Assembly: GCA_003008705.1 (NCBI GenBank)
Contig: PDUO01000044.1
Location: 361,801-425,800 of the forward strand
Direction of reading: 5' to 3'
Length of the DNA: 64,000 nt
Source of the DNA: Pezicula radicicola
Taxonomy: Eukaryota; Ascomycota; Leotiomycetes; Helotiales; Dermateaceae
Part shown: positions 12,135 through 22,110 of the stretch, in pieces
How the letters are laid out: every line of letters starts with the position of its first letter
Numbering within the stretch: the stretch's first letter is position 1
Notes under the pieces: generated by a model
Database searches by the model: none
The model's input: only the letters and a program-made list of their open reading frames with translations
Told to the model about the DNA's origin: nothing
Position numbers and translations under genes: made by a program

Positions 12135-12866
12135 ATGGAAGATGTTGAAGGCGAACGCGCTTTCCCGCGCTTTCCCGATCTTCCCAAAGAACTGTAAGCT
12201 AACAACGCCTATTAAAAAAGCTTAATCAACACGCTAACTCCATACAGGCGCTTCAAGATCTGGCGCTACGCTGGATACAACAACCCTCGACTGATCGTAG
12301 CCTACTTCAATCTAGGAATGTCTACCTTTCAGTTCACCAAGACACCAATCCCAACCCTCTTCCACGTGAGCCACGAGGCCCGGAGAGAAGCTATGAGAAG
12401 CTATACAGCTACTGATGATGGCAAGAAAAAGACAAGAAGCAGTCAGACAATCTACATCAATCCCTCCGTTGACACGCTCTTGATCCGTATTTGCATCGTA
12501 CTTCCCTTCTTGAAATGTTGGCGACGCGTCATCCGACAAGCAATGGCACTTAATCCTTCCCAAGCCTTTGATGGTGTCAAGGGAGTAGGTTGCATGAAAG
12601 TTGTGGCCAGTATCCGTAATGATCCTGATGATAGAAGATGGGGACGGAGTTTAATCTTTGTCATTGGGAAGGTCGAGGACAATCTTGATAATCTGGTTAA
12701 GGTCTATCGCAAGAAATACTTGCAAATCAACAGTATGATCGATGAATGCAACACCAAGCGTTCGTACGCCTACGACTACTTCCCACCACAGACCTTTGGA
12801 GTCTTTCGTGGATGGGAGAAGGAATTACGGTCGTTTGTTGAGGAAATTCAGAACGACCTTTTATGA
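12135..12866 (+). CDS. 2EXR-domain protein
   Basis: Two exons (12135-12193, 12248-12866) join to 226 codons (225 residues). The N-terminus FPRFPDLPKELRFKIWRYA is the classic 2EXR opening (f..fp.LP.ElR..IW). It is followed by TLFHVSHEARREAMRSY and a strand region IYINPSVDTLLIRI, both diagnostic of this F-box-like fungal family. The function of 2EXR proteins is largely unknown; they are strongly expanded in Pezizomycotina. The single 54-nt intron falls inside the signature motif, as often seen in the family. An in-frame upstream stretch suggests that relatives may start about 45 codons earlier, but it carries a stop codon here. No neighbour suggests a role. Confidence 0.8.
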
Positions 12867-13460
12867 GCATAGATGGTCTAGCTTATGAACGGACTTCCTA
12901 ACTTTAAGTTTTGGGGAAGGATTTGTTTGTGGAATCGCTTTTATTCCGATTGTTTGGTGAGGGTCTGGAAAATGGTTACGTTGATTTGCTTGTTGCATCA
13001 CAACAACTCACACTTCAGAGACTATGGCCAATAAAAGCAGTACATGATATTGCATCAACTTGCCTCCCTAGGGAAACCCTTAATACTAATCTTGTGTGGC
13101 TAAGTTGCTTTACGTCGCCAAATTATTTCACTTATTTGCAGAATTAGGTTTGAGTCGCCAACCTATTTGATTGGCCAAGTTAATTTGAGTCGCTATCACT
13201 TTCACTCAAATTTGGTGAATGGACTAAGTTACTTATCGTACTAAGCTCTCTCCATTATCAAAATTCACTGTATTCACTGTGTAATGTACAGTATGAACTT
13301 AATCTGAATAAGAGTTACTGTATCATTCCTGTCCACCATCGAGAACACAAACTAAACAGCTCAGATTTCAAGTAAACATCTCTTTTCAATGTCAATCACT
13401 TTCCTCCCCCCAAAAGAAAACCCCAACAAATTTTCTCCACCCAATCCAGCCATCCCCCAT
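12867..13460. other. Intergenic region
   Basis: AT-rich DNA with scattered short direct similarities (GAGTCGCC and GAGTCGCT at 13150-13200). No gene or defined repeat is supported. Confidence 0.4.
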
Positions 13461-13682
13461 CTAAAGACCCAACTCAGCTTTCTGCGCAGCACTCAACTGA
13501 CTCTCCCTAATACACGGCTCAACAGAATCATCTCCATTCCCACAGCTAATAGGAAAGATATCACTATCCTTAAAAACCCTCTGTCCGTTCTCAAGTGTTC
13601 CGATTGGTTTGGCGTTAGCTGATGCTGGTGCTGCGATAGCTAGAGTAGCTACGAAAAGGAGGGAGAGGACTGAGGTCTTCAT
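13461..13682 (-). CDS. Small secreted protein (73 residues)
   Basis: A single exon. Residues 1-22 (MKTSVLSLLFVATLAIAAPA...) form a textbook signal peptide: a short basic N-region, a hydrophobic core and small residues at the cleavage site. The mature part of about 50 residues is acidic and contains two cysteines (ISCGNGDDSVEPC) that could form one disulfide. It ends AAQKAELGL. No family is recognised. Small cysteine-containing secreted proteins of fungi include candidate effectors, but two cysteines and no other evidence do not allow that claim. A pyrimidine/purine-biased leader lies upstream (13683-13860). It could be a chance frame, but the signal peptide is unusually convincing. Confidence 0.65.
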   Translation of the reverse strand: MKTSVLSLLFVATLAIAAPASANAKPIGTLENGQRVFKDSDIFPISCGNGDDSVEPCIRESQLSAAQKAELGL

Positions 13683-15110
13683 TTTGATTTTGATTCTGGT
13701 TTTTCTTTTTGTTGATTGGTTTGAGTTTGGGTTTATTGGTTGGTGGATGGTGGATGGTTGGATGGTTGGAAAACGATCAACGTTTTGTTGTATTAGGGTT
13801 TTGATTTATGGAGGGAGGATTATAGTTAAGTTGATGTTGATGATGATGAGGTTTAGAAGGTGGGAGTTTGGTAGATTTTTATATTTGGAGTAGGCTGGCT
13901 ATACTTTTTGCCAAGTCCATAGTCTTATGATCTTCTGAGAGTCTTGTGATGTTATGGCGCTACTCTATTAGGATTGTGAAGCTAGTACCGAGGTCTTGTG
14001 AATCTATGCATTCTGTCATCTGAAAAGAAACATGTTCCATATTTTGCCGTTGATTCTTGGCTTGCTCGCTTAGTTTCATCTCGAATCTTGAAGCTCGCTC
14101 ACGGCAATTTTAGAAGTTGTAAGAGACAGTTCTCTAAACTGTAAAACCTTTTTAATTCGGTTGCCCATTTGAGTTTCTAAATCTCTCTGAATTCTCGAGA
14201 TATGATAACTTTATTTTGGATGTTCACTGCTGTGATATATTCATCATCCTGGATATTTTGGAGATCTTAAGTCTAACTCGCTTACACTGATCGCTTAACA
14301 TGAAGTCCAGGGGGATCTGTTGGATCAGACGAAACTTTAAACTCAAAACCAGACGGGGACCCGGGGAAGCGATGGAGTTTCAATACAACGCCAAACGTCC
14401 ATGTTTTTTCTTGGAAGTAACGCAATGTCTTAGTCACGGGCTATATCGCAATACAAAGGCAATTACTGCCGAAGACCTGTTCCGACGACTTGACCAATCG
14501 CCAAATTGGCAAAATTGATGACCTATTTTACCAATTCAATGGCTTTACACGAAATAATGACGATATGCTAGTTTCTTGAGTTTAAATGAAAATTCAGTTA
14601 GACGGAAATGAGGCCTATAAGAAGAACGTTTCTTCAAATTGTCTACTAATAATTACTTTTTCACTATCGACCAGCAACAGTAAAGGCCTCTCTTTTACTT
14701 TATCCCAGTAAAATCCATAGGTATTGAATCTTCTCAATTGCTAAACTGATCATAAGCGACGACAATGAGCCTTAGTTGACAGTACTGTATGGGCACAATA
14801 CCTTTTGCAAAATAACTTTGGGATGGATGCATGAGACTTGACAGCAGTTCATCATTTTGTTGTTGCTTTAGACCTTTATTTTGCGGGGAAAGAGCAAGAA
14901 CAACACTTGGCTCGAGTCGAGATTCATTTTCATTATCATATAATACAGTTCGTATTACATAGATGGCCCATTTTTCCTACCCGGACCACGCTTTCCCATG
15001 CAAGAATGCAATAATCTATACATATCTAAAAAGCTTTCTAGACAAGAGCCACAATACAAGAAAAGGTTTATGATAATCTTTAGTAACACAGCAACGTACT
15101 ACATTGCATT
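13683..15110. other. Intergenic region
   Basis: 1.4 kb with no recognisable gene. The first 180 bp are strongly G/T-rich on the plus strand and probably include the promoter and leader of the small secreted protein. The rest shows only short chance frames. The right end carries the 3' region of mitochondrial EF-G. Confidence 0.5.
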
Positions 15111-17624
15111 TCACTTCTTATTCCTCTCCGCTTGAGCCTTCTCATGTTGGGCAATGAGCTCCTTCCTACATGAGGGTTAGAACCGAACGTGGCATATGGG
15201 GTACAAGACTTACTGTAGCTGGCCAGGTGCTGGAGCATAATGGCTAAATTCCATTCCGAACTCTCCCTTTCCTTGAGTTGCCGCTCGCAGTTGAGAGCTG
15301 AAACCAAACATAGCATTCAAACTACAATCTGCCGTCAAAGTAAAATCCTCAGGTCCAATCTCGGTATCGTGAATAATCGCATTTCTCTTGTTCAAGAGAC
15401 CGACAATATTACCCTGGAACTCGTTTGGCGCAGTAATGGCCGTCTTCATTAAAGGTTCCAAGACAATACCCTTTCCTTCCTTGAAAGCCTTTCGGAAAGC
15501 TTGTTGAGTAGCGTTCTTGAAGGCCATTTCGGAGGAATCAGTAATATGGATACCACCGTCGTTAATAACCATGCGTGTGCCTAGAACTTGGTGTCCAAGA
15601 AGAGGTCCCTTCTCACAAGACAGCATAAAGCCCTTCTCGCAAGCAAAGATGAACTTTTCGGAAATAGCACCTCCAGTGACCTCGTTCTTGAAGACGGGGG
15701 GAGCGTAACCATTCTCAGTCATTTCTAACGGCTCAAGGTAACCCGCCACTCGGGCAAAGTCTCCTGCACCACCGGTCTGCTTCTTGAGGGTGTGATCAAA
15801 CTTCACGTGCTCAGTCACCGTCTCACGGTAAGCAACCTGTGGTTTACCAGTTTCGACTTCAACACCATACTCCCGACGCATGCGCTCTACGTAAATCTCA
15901 AGATGCAATTCACCCATGCCGGATATAATAGTTTCTTGAGTTTCGGGATCAACATGGACACGGAAAGTAGGATCTTCGCGTTGAAAGCGGTTCATGGCCT
16001 TGCTGAAGTTCGCGCCATCTCGATTCGTTTTCGGCTTAATGGAGAGCGATATGACAGCATCTGGGACGAACATGGACGACATTGAGTATGGGAGACCGCC
16101 ATCAGTGAAAGTGTCTCCAGATGCGCAGTCAACACCGAACACAGCACAGATTTCTCCAGCGCTGATCTCCGGAACCTCCTCCATTTCATCCGAGTGCATT
16201 CGCACAATTCGGGGAACCTTGACCTTCTTGTCTGTCCGGGCGTTGAAGATGTTCATTCCTTTTCGCAACGAACCCTGGTAGACCCGAATGTAGGTCAACT
16301 GTCCATAGTTTCCTTCTTCGAGTTTAAAGGCCAAGCCAACAAACGGAAGAGAGTTATACGAGACAAGTTTGACTGGGGTTTCGGCTTTGCGTGTGTCCAA
16401 TGCCAAATTCTCAACTTCTGCCGGGTTGGGTAAGTAATCACAGACAGCATCCAACATAGGTTGGACTGACTTGTCCGCCAATGCACTTCCCATCAGTACT
16501 GGGGTGAACTTCAAAGCAATGGTAGCCCTTCGGATAGCAGCTTTCAATTGCTCAGGAGTGGGAATCTTCTCATCAAGGAAGATTTCAGCAATTTCATCAT
16601 CAACATCAGCCAAAGTTTCGATTAGCATTGCCCTTCTCTCTTCGGCCATCTTCTTTGAGCCCTCGGGAATTTCATCAGTCTCTCTGATGATTTCACCCTT
16701 TGGCCCGTCGTTATAGATAGCCTTCATTCTGATGAGATCCACCACGCCATTGAACGTGTCTTCGGATCCAATTGGTACTTGCAAGGCCGCTGCTGGTAAG
16801 CGTAATTTCTGGTTGATCTGATCAACAGCCTTGAAAGGATTGGCACCCATTCGGTCCATCTTGTTGATGAAACTGATTCGAGGAATGTTGTATCTTCGCA
16901 TCTGTCGGTCAACTGTGATGGTTTGACTTTGAACACCGCTCACAGCACAGAGGATCATTACAGCTCCATCCAAAACGCGCAGAGCTCTTTCCACCTCAAT
17001 CGTGAAGTCAATATGACCAGGTGTATCAATAAGATTGATGTGGTATTTCTCCTCCTTTCCATTTTCCTTCTTTACCCAATCGCAGAAGGTGGCAGCTGAT
17101 TGAATGGTAATTCCCTTTTCTCTCTCCAAATCCATGGAATCCATCTTTGCTCCAACAGCATCTTTGCCTCGAACTTCGTGGATGGAATTAATTCGACCAG
17201 TATAAAATAGGACTCGCTCGGTGGCTGTAGTTTTTCCACTGTCGATGTGCGCCTATACTAAAGATTAGCTGCTTGTTTTCAGGGAAACTGTACGTACGAA
17301 ACTTACTGCTATACCAATATTCCTGATCCTGTTCAATCGCTCTCTTTCAACAGGGTCTAAGTTGTCCAAGATTGTCGATTGGGAGAGTTTTGGATCAGCA
17401 GCTGCAGCCTTCAGAACAGCTTCTGCAGCGCCAGCTCTTATCCTTGCCGTCTGCGAGAACAATCGTTGCGATCCTCTTCCCCTGAACGCCAATCCTCCTT
17501 TGCCAGCAGTTCCTGGAATCTGAGCATTTAAGCACAGAGACCTGGACCTCACGGCGCAGCCTCGAAGAGACCCAATGGATGCTTCCGCCGAAGCAGCCAA
17601 TCTCACAGCTTTTTGCATCCTCAT
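15111..17624 (-). CDS. mef1: Mitochondrial elongation factor G (mEF-G1)
   Basis: Three exons (17624-17307, 17252-15214, 15165-15111) join to 804 codons (803 residues), the usual fungal Mef1 length. The presequence [20 protein letters not shown] is basic and alanine/serine-rich. The G-domain shows G1 as AHIDSGKTT at residues 107-115, split from the preceding NIGIA by intron 1. It also shows the switch I signature [15 protein letters not shown]3 DTPGH and G4 NKMD. Domains II-V follow with EF-G signatures such as [20 protein letters not shown]. It catalyses GTP-dependent ribosome translocation in mitochondria. The last exon adds only 18 residues. The reading frame stays open upstream of 17624 without an intron; this ATG is preferred because the presequence begins there. 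It is divergent from DNA polymerase kappa. Confidence 0.95.
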
Positions 17625-17859
17625 GTTTGCTGCTTCAATTGCTGCGAAGTGTCGCTGCTCTTCAATCGCCTTTTCGCGACTGGAAGATAAAAAAGGTGGA
17701 CCCTGAATCCCTGTTAGAATCAACACGTGATTAGGCGACAACCCAACTTCAAGAAAACGCGTCGATGTCTTGAAGTGCGCCCCATGGCCTAATCGTAGGC
17801 GATTATTCTTAGAGACAGCATGTACGAATGTTGATGAGCGCCGCCCGTCTGCATTCGAT
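17625..17859. promoter_or_regulatory. Shared divergent promoter, mef1 / DNA polymerase kappa
   Basis: Only 235 bp separate the start codons of the two divergent genes, so both promoters and 5' leaders must overlap here. I see no TATA box. This is inferred from gene positions. Confidence 0.55.
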
Positions 17860-20057
17860 ATGACATCAGAATCAGAAGCCGTTGTGAAAGTCGATGATAC
17901 GAAGGAACATGACACGCTGAAGTATTCTCTTCTTGGACCATCTCTCACCAAGTCAGGCCAGGACAATGTCGACCAACAGAAAGTAGGTGATCATTTACCC
18001 CAGAATCTGCACTCTTACTTACTACTCCAGGTCTCAGAAATCATCTATGAAGCGTCTAAAGGCTCGAAATACTTCAACCGCGAGCAGGCGCGAGATATAC
18101 AACTGACACAGAAGATCGAGAAGATCCTTGGGAGGAAAGCACAACTGGAAAAGCTCGACCTGGCACACGATAGAAGGAAAGCGGATGATTGTATTGCAGA
18201 GCTTGAGCTGTCCCGCGATTTGTCCCAGATCATCGTTCACATAGACTGCGACGCATTTTACGCAGCTTGCGAACAATTAGATCGGCCGGAGCTGAAGGAT
18301 GTTCCCTTTTGTGTTGGTGGAGGTGTTCTCACGACATGCAGCTATCCTGCTCGAGCATTCGGGTGTAGGAGTGGGATGGCTGGGTTTGTTGCGAAGAAAC
18401 TATGCCCACAGCTCATCATGGTCCCGTTGAATTTCGAAAAGGCACGTAGATACCTCTTTACGCAAAGCATGCCTGGGGGCTTGAAGAATCCCCTTGCTCA
18501 AGTAGACGTCTACAGTCTTTGGAATCCATCTAAATGCTGTTATCTTTCTTGTCTAAAGCTACCTAGTCATGCTGACTTTCCTTCTACAGTATACTGCCAA
18601 AGCACAAGGTCCACACCCAAGAGGAACCAACCATCAGCTTTGTAGAGTTACTGACTCTTTGGTTAGAGGTTCGTGAGATCCTTGTGGATTATGATCCCCG
18701 ATTCGAAAGTGCAAGTATCGACGAAGCATACCTAAACATCACAGAATACTGTGAGAGGAACGACATCACGGTTGAAGATGCAGTGTACGTAGATCACAGG
18801 CCCTAACATGCACATAACAGTGCTAGAACTTGTAATACTAACAAAATTTACAGTCAACAGTTGCGACGAGAAGTCGAAGAGAAGACCAAGATCACGGTCA
18901 GTGCGGGAATCGCTGCTAACGCAAAACTGGCCAAGATTTGTTCTAATATGAATAAACCGAATGGGCAATTCAAACTCGCAAGTGAGAGAAATGTAATTAT
19001 GGCATTCATGCGAGATCTACCTACACGGAAAGTCAATGGTATTGGTAGAGTCTTCGAGAGAGAACTTGACGCGATTGGCGTCAAAACTTGTGGCGATATC
19101 TACCGGGAGAGGCAGGTATTATCAAAGCTGTTTGGGGGTAAGGCCTTTATCTTTCTGATGCAGTGTTACCTTGGTCTGGGGAGGACAACGGTGCAACCTG
19201 CAGAAGAATATGAGCGCAAAAGCACTGGGACGGAGAGCACGTTCAACGAAATGTCGGATCCAAGTGAACTTCGAAATAAGCTTCGATGGACGGCTAAAGA
19301 GTTAGAGAAGGATATGGTACGCACCCAATTCAAAGGCAGAACGCTTTGTTTGAAAGTCAAATTGCATACATACGAAGTCTATACTAGACAGGTTATTCTA
19401 CCGAAAGCCATTTACCTAGCCGATGACCTGTACAACTACGGCATCCCAATGCTTACAAAACTAGAACAAGACTTTCCAGGGATGAAGCTACGACTTATGG
19501 GACTTCGGTGTACACATCTCGTCAGCATGAAGAAGCCAGACACAATGGCCTTTTTTGGATTCAAGAAAAAGCAAGGCAGTGGCCCAGACACTATCAATGG
19601 AGCCGACAGTCAGACACCCAAGAGGAAAGCAGACAAGCTTGTTGACGACGAAGGTCAATGGGAGACATGGCCGGATGAACTCCTTTTTGAAGACGCCGAG
19701 CGCCAAGAGCGTGAAGACGATTTTGAGGAACTCGAGAGCTTGAGCCAACGTGAAGAAGCAGATAAACGAAGACATCATGGAAAGGAAATCGTACCGAATC
19801 CTAAGAAAGAGGACACGCCTGAGGAAGAATGGTGGGATTGTCCCATCTGTCTTAGGCCACAAGCCGCCAGCGAGAAGGAGTTCAATGAGCATATTGACCT
19901 GTGTCTGTCGAGACAGACAATTAAAGATGCTGTCCAGGAGAATGCAGCCGTTGAGAGAAGTTCAACGCCTGTAAGTAAGAAGCCGAAAATTGGCGTTGAC
20001 AAGAAGGATAGATCTGGACCTAGTGATCCTAAACAAAGGAGGTTATTCTTCGGATAA
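17860..20057 (+). CDS. DNA polymerase kappa (Y-family, DinB), with UBZ zinc finger
   Basis: Five exons (17860-17982, 18031-18441, 18590-18608, 18667-18784, 18854-20057) join to 625 codons (624 residues). The catalytic core shows the N-clasp KGSKYFNREQARD and palm motif I HIDCDAFYAACE near residue 111. Palm motif III SIDEAYLN lies near residue 201, with carboxylates supplied by both motifs. The little-finger region is around LTKLEQDFPGMKLRLMGLR. Near residue 552 CPICLRPQ...FNEHIDLC forms a UBZ4-type ubiquitin-binding zinc finger, used to recruit the polymerase to ubiquitylated PCNA. It ends in a PIP-like QRRLFFG. It performs translesion synthesis. Exon 3 is only 19 nt (YTAKAQ). Intron 2 must start with GC (AAG|GCACGT) to keep the NFEK-YTAKAQ frame. 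Saccharomyces cerevisiae lacks this polymerase. Confidence 0.93.
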
Positions 20058-20305
20058 AGGGCAACATTGCATAAGGGATGGATAAGGAGTTTAGGGATCG
20101 TAATACGGATTCTCGGGCATTTGGAGGTGGCATTTAAAGGCGTTGATAGACCTGAAGGGCAATTTGTTTTTGGCCTAATCCGTGTTGGTGGTATTAGCCA
20201 GGTGGTTAGGCTAGTGAACATTGAATTTCGTGGAGTTTGTGGCACACAATCAAAGCCACATATGAATTTAATCGGGCGCGAGACAATGAAGTGTAGGGTG
20301 CATTA
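20058..20305. other. Intergenic region, 3' flank of DNA polymerase kappa
   Basis: No gene is visible. The right edge is a TA dinucleotide (20304-20305) that flanks the inverted-repeat element. Confidence 0.5.
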
Positions 20306-20518
20306 CTCTCCCCCCCTAAATAAATGTTATACGGTGGGTCCGTAACGTGGCCTTACGAGTTGTGTAGAGCTACTAAGATTGTTAGAATTCCTCGAATATA
20401 GTGTAAATTCCACGGATTTTGCTTAAAGTGGACTTAAGCTGTTACATTTAGTCTATGTAATTGCCCGAGTAAACCTACACTGCGACCCACCGTATAACAT
20501 TTATTTAGGGGGGGAGAA
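20306..20518. mobile_element. MITE, 213 bp, 35-bp terminal inverted repeats, TA target duplication
   Basis: The left end 20306-20340 (TCTCCCCCCCTAAATAAATG... to GGTGGGTC) is repeated inverted at 20484-20518 with a single mismatch at the outermost base. Both ends are flanked by TA (20304-20305 and 20519-20520), the target duplication of the Tc1/mariner superfamily (including Fot1/pogo elements). The 143-bp interior has no coding capacity. The near-perfect ends suggest a recent insertion. The family name cannot be given from sequence alone. Confidence 0.88.
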
Positions 20519-20973
20519 TATCTCTCTCAGATTCCCCTAATTTGAATAGCACACTAGACTTAAGTAGTCTTCAGCAATTCTCCCCTTCCTGTTCATCAGA
20601 TTTTCCGCGACCTTCTGGTAGACAACACAAACAACTAGCTTTCTCAGCACGGAGGTTTTTTGCGCCGGGTTTACTGGTCAGAGCAATCACTTTCGTTCTC
20701 TTTCCCCTATTCGCATTGTGCTGGTGAGCCTTACCTACAAGCACAAAACCTACGAGAGTTGTAGTATAAACATACGAAGGCTCGAGAGTCTTACCACGGA
20801 TAAACACATATCAAAACACAGACCTTAATATGTCATGACCATCATATTCATAAACTTACTACGTGACTAAGTAGAGTTTGAGTTGCACCCTTCAATTTTC
20901 AAATTCCCCAATTACCATACGCCTTTCATAAAATCAAAAGGACGCTCGCAATCAATTTACAGAACTGAAAAAA
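20519..20973. other. Intergenic region
   Basis: 455 bp between the MITE and the end of the RPEL gene. No feature is supported. Confidence 0.5.
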
Positions 20974-21664
20974 TCAAGCTCCACCCTCACGCTTAGCATA
21001 CTCATCTTCCATTCTCTCCTCATAAAGCTTATCCTTGTCTGCCTGTGTAGGATCCTCAAGCAAGACTCCTTCCTTCACCAACTCAGCTGGACTAGGTCGA
21101 TGTGCGATCTTCTCGTTTAGAGTATCGGCTCGCATATGTTTCTCTAGTTCCTTTTGTTGACCTTGGATAGCTGGGGCTGCTGTGGAGTCGGGAAGGATAT
21201 TGCCTTTGAGATATTAGCTTACGCCATAAGAAAATATATGTGAGTTTTCGTCGCGGGTCAATTCAATATATTTAAATAAAGCCGTAACTAGTGGAAGTAA
21301 GAGGAACAAGGGGAAAACATACGCTCAACAAGATCCTCACGCTGAGGTCGCCTCTCCAAACCCTTCTTCAAACTATCAGATGCACGCTGACGCTCGAGAT
21401 CATGGGCGGCGGATTGGAGAGCTGGAGCTGCGTTGGTATCGAGGAGGATGTGTCGGTCTTTGAGATCTTGAGGATCGGGTCTGTGTTGGAGGTGTTTCTC
21501 CAAGGAGTTTTGACGGGCGTGGTTTGGGCGCGAGGGGGAAATTGGTGTCTGAGTTTTGTGTTTTAGTTAGAGGGGAACTGAGGAGCTTCTTGGTTCTCGG
21601 GGTGACTGGATGTAGTGGATATATGTAAACTAACCTCGTCGATTGCGGACTCTCGGTCAGCCAT
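20974..21664 (-). CDS. RPEL-repeat protein
   Basis: Three exons (21664-21635, 21548-21323, 21203-20974) join to 162 codons (161 residues). Three RPEL-type repeats follow one another: LEKHLQHRPDPQDLKDRHIL, LKKGLERRPQREDLVERNIL and LNEKIAHRPSPAELVKEGVL, separated by alanine-rich linkers (APALQSAAHDLE, APAIQGQQKELE). RPEL repeats bind G-actin in animal MRTF and Phactr proteins. Fungi have small proteins made of little more than these repeats, whose role is not established. The first exon gives only MADRESAIDE. All introns are GT-AG and in frame. It is divergent from nbs1 across 446 bp. Confidence 0.88.
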
Positions 21665-22110
21665 GTTTGTGGTGTTTATTGTGTTTTGTGTTTTTATTGT
21701 GTTGGTGACTGGAGTATTTAGTTGCGCTTGGAATGGAATGTACGGGGGAAAGCTGAAAGTTGTCTTGGGGGTTTTGTAGAGGAATTGGCTGTTGACAAAG
21801 AAAGAGGGTGATCTTGGGTTCAACTACTCGTACTGTATGCGCCCACCTAGTAGCCCACCTGACAATGATCCTTGTTTGAATTTGCTCCTAGTGCTCCCTC
21901 AGCAACGAACTCCACCTATGACGACGAGTGCCCAGGAATCCGGCCTGCAAGGTCCATACCCCGCAACACACGATCACATGATCTGGCGTGCCTAAAAGGA
22001 GGTCCGACACGTCAACCTAGAAGCACCTTTTCCATGTTTCATTATCAACGCGTCCGCTGCGACGTTCTGCGCACCTTGCATCTTCCGTGTAGCATTTTAG
22101 GATAAGGAAC
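21665..22110. promoter_or_regulatory. Divergent promoter region, RPEL gene / nbs1
   Basis: 446 bp lie between the two start codons. No other gene is seen, and it presumably contains both promoters. It has GT-rich stretches and no clear TATA box. Confidence 0.4.
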
